DNA of 5,961 nucleotides, from positions 5,953 to 11,913 of the forward strand of contig PMMJ01000383.1 in the NCBI GenBank assembly GCA_003162255.1, read 5' to 3'. The notes beneath the pieces were generated by a model. The model saw nothing but the letters and a program-made list of their open reading frames with translations. It was not told where the DNA came from and searched no databases. The DNA is from Acidobacteriaceae bacterium. GTDB taxonomy: Bacteria; Acidobacteriota; Terriglobia; Terriglobales; Acidobacteriaceae. The translations under genes were made by a program, and so were the position numbers. Of this stretch, positions 5,772 to 5,961 are shown piece after piece. Within the stretch, counting starts at the first letter, position 1, and every line of letters begins with the position of its first letter.

Positions 5772-5777
5772 TTGATC

Positions 5778-5817
5778 TTCAATGAGTCAATGACTCGATG
5801 ATTCAATGCCTCAATCC
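5778..5817. repeat. Tandem array of five octanucleotide repeats
   Basis: Five phased 8-mers follow each other without gaps: TTCAATGA, GTCAATGA, CTCGATGA, TTCAATGC, CTCAATCC, with consensus NTCAATGA. The array fills most of the 50-base gap between the stop of the right-edge gene (5822) and the ATG at 5771. It differs in unit length and sequence from the heptamer array at 4301-4381 but occupies a comparable intergenic position. The units diverge toward the right-hand end (5802-5817). Confidence 0.75.
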
Positions 5818-5821
5818 GCCT

Positions 5822-5961
5822 TCAGATCGTGGTGTCCTCGCCCGTATGCATGCGTACATAGACCAAGGCAAAGCGGGTTCCCTTAATGCTGGGCTTGATT
5901 GCGACAAGGTGCTGGTTCCCTTCGGTTCCAACCTTCAGCTCCACCGAGTCTCCGCTGCCTT
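5822..5961 (-). CDS. C-terminal end of an unidentified protein, cut by the window edge
   Basis: The minus-strand frame is open from the right edge to a TGA at 5822-5824 and gives 45 residues of partial sequence. It includes DSVELKVGTEGNQHLVAIKP, then IKGTRFALVYVRMHTGEDTTI at the end (with a serine between the two parts). The other two minus frames close quickly, and the codons of this frame end mostly in G or C like the neighbouring genes, which supports it as coding. The alternating hydrophobic and polar pattern suggests beta strands. I do not recognise the family, and most of the gene is outside the window. It lies upstream of the zinc-ribbon membrane protein on the same strand with a 50-base gap filled by the octamer array. 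Confidence 0.6.
   Translation of the reverse strand, partial: GSGDSVELKVGTEGNQHLVAIKPSIKGTRFALVYVRMHTGEDTTI

Overview
This window is a chromosomal segment built around a de novo pyrimidine (UMP) biosynthesis cluster on the minus strand. In transcription order it reads zinc-ribbon membrane protein, pyrR, pyrB, a predicted lipoprotein alpha/beta-hydrolase, then pyrC. The high GC content, the type of zinc alcohol dehydrogenase at the left edge, the PyrR/PyrB/PyrC set and the phased AT-rich micro-repeats between genes together suggest an Acidobacteriota-like soil bacterium. That placement is an inference; no rRNA or other marker gene is present.

Layout from left to right: positions 1-440 (+) hold the C-terminal part of a zinc-type, probably NADP-linked alcohol dehydrogenase cut by the window edge. 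Positions 441-897 hold no convincing gene but do contain a good sigma-70-type promoter at 742-770. This promoter reads into a 59-residue, strongly basic small protein at 898-1077 (+). A GC-rich hairpin at 1100-1125 separates this gene from the convergent pyrC. On the minus strand, pyrC (1140-2441, dihydroorotase) follows a secreted alpha/beta-hydrolase lipoprotein (2474-3388). The hydrolase start overlaps the stop of pyrB (3385-4296, aspartate carbamoyltransferase) by four bases. Between pyrB and pyrR (4373-4957) lies an 81-bp inverted array of heptanucleotide repeats that contains the pyrR stop codon. Upstream of pyrR are a candidate promoter at 4967-4995, so close to the ATG that the transcript would be nearly leaderless, and a small hairpin resembling a PyrR-binding loop. 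Then come a zinc-ribbon plus three-helix membrane protein (5031-5771), a 40-bp octanucleotide repeat array (5778-5817), and the C-terminal end of an unidentified gene (5822-5961).

How the genes work together: PyrB condenses carbamoyl phosphate and aspartate, and PyrC cyclises carbamoyl aspartate to dihydroorotate. PyrR senses UMP/PRPP and represses the operon in other bacteria, and is often also a uracil phosphoribosyltransferase. The hydrolase has no known role in this pathway, so its close coupling between pyrB and pyrC is the main oddity of gene content. The two different micro-repeat arrays, each filling an intergenic junction, are the main oddity outside the genes. I found no CRISPR array, tRNA, rRNA, transposase or phage gene.
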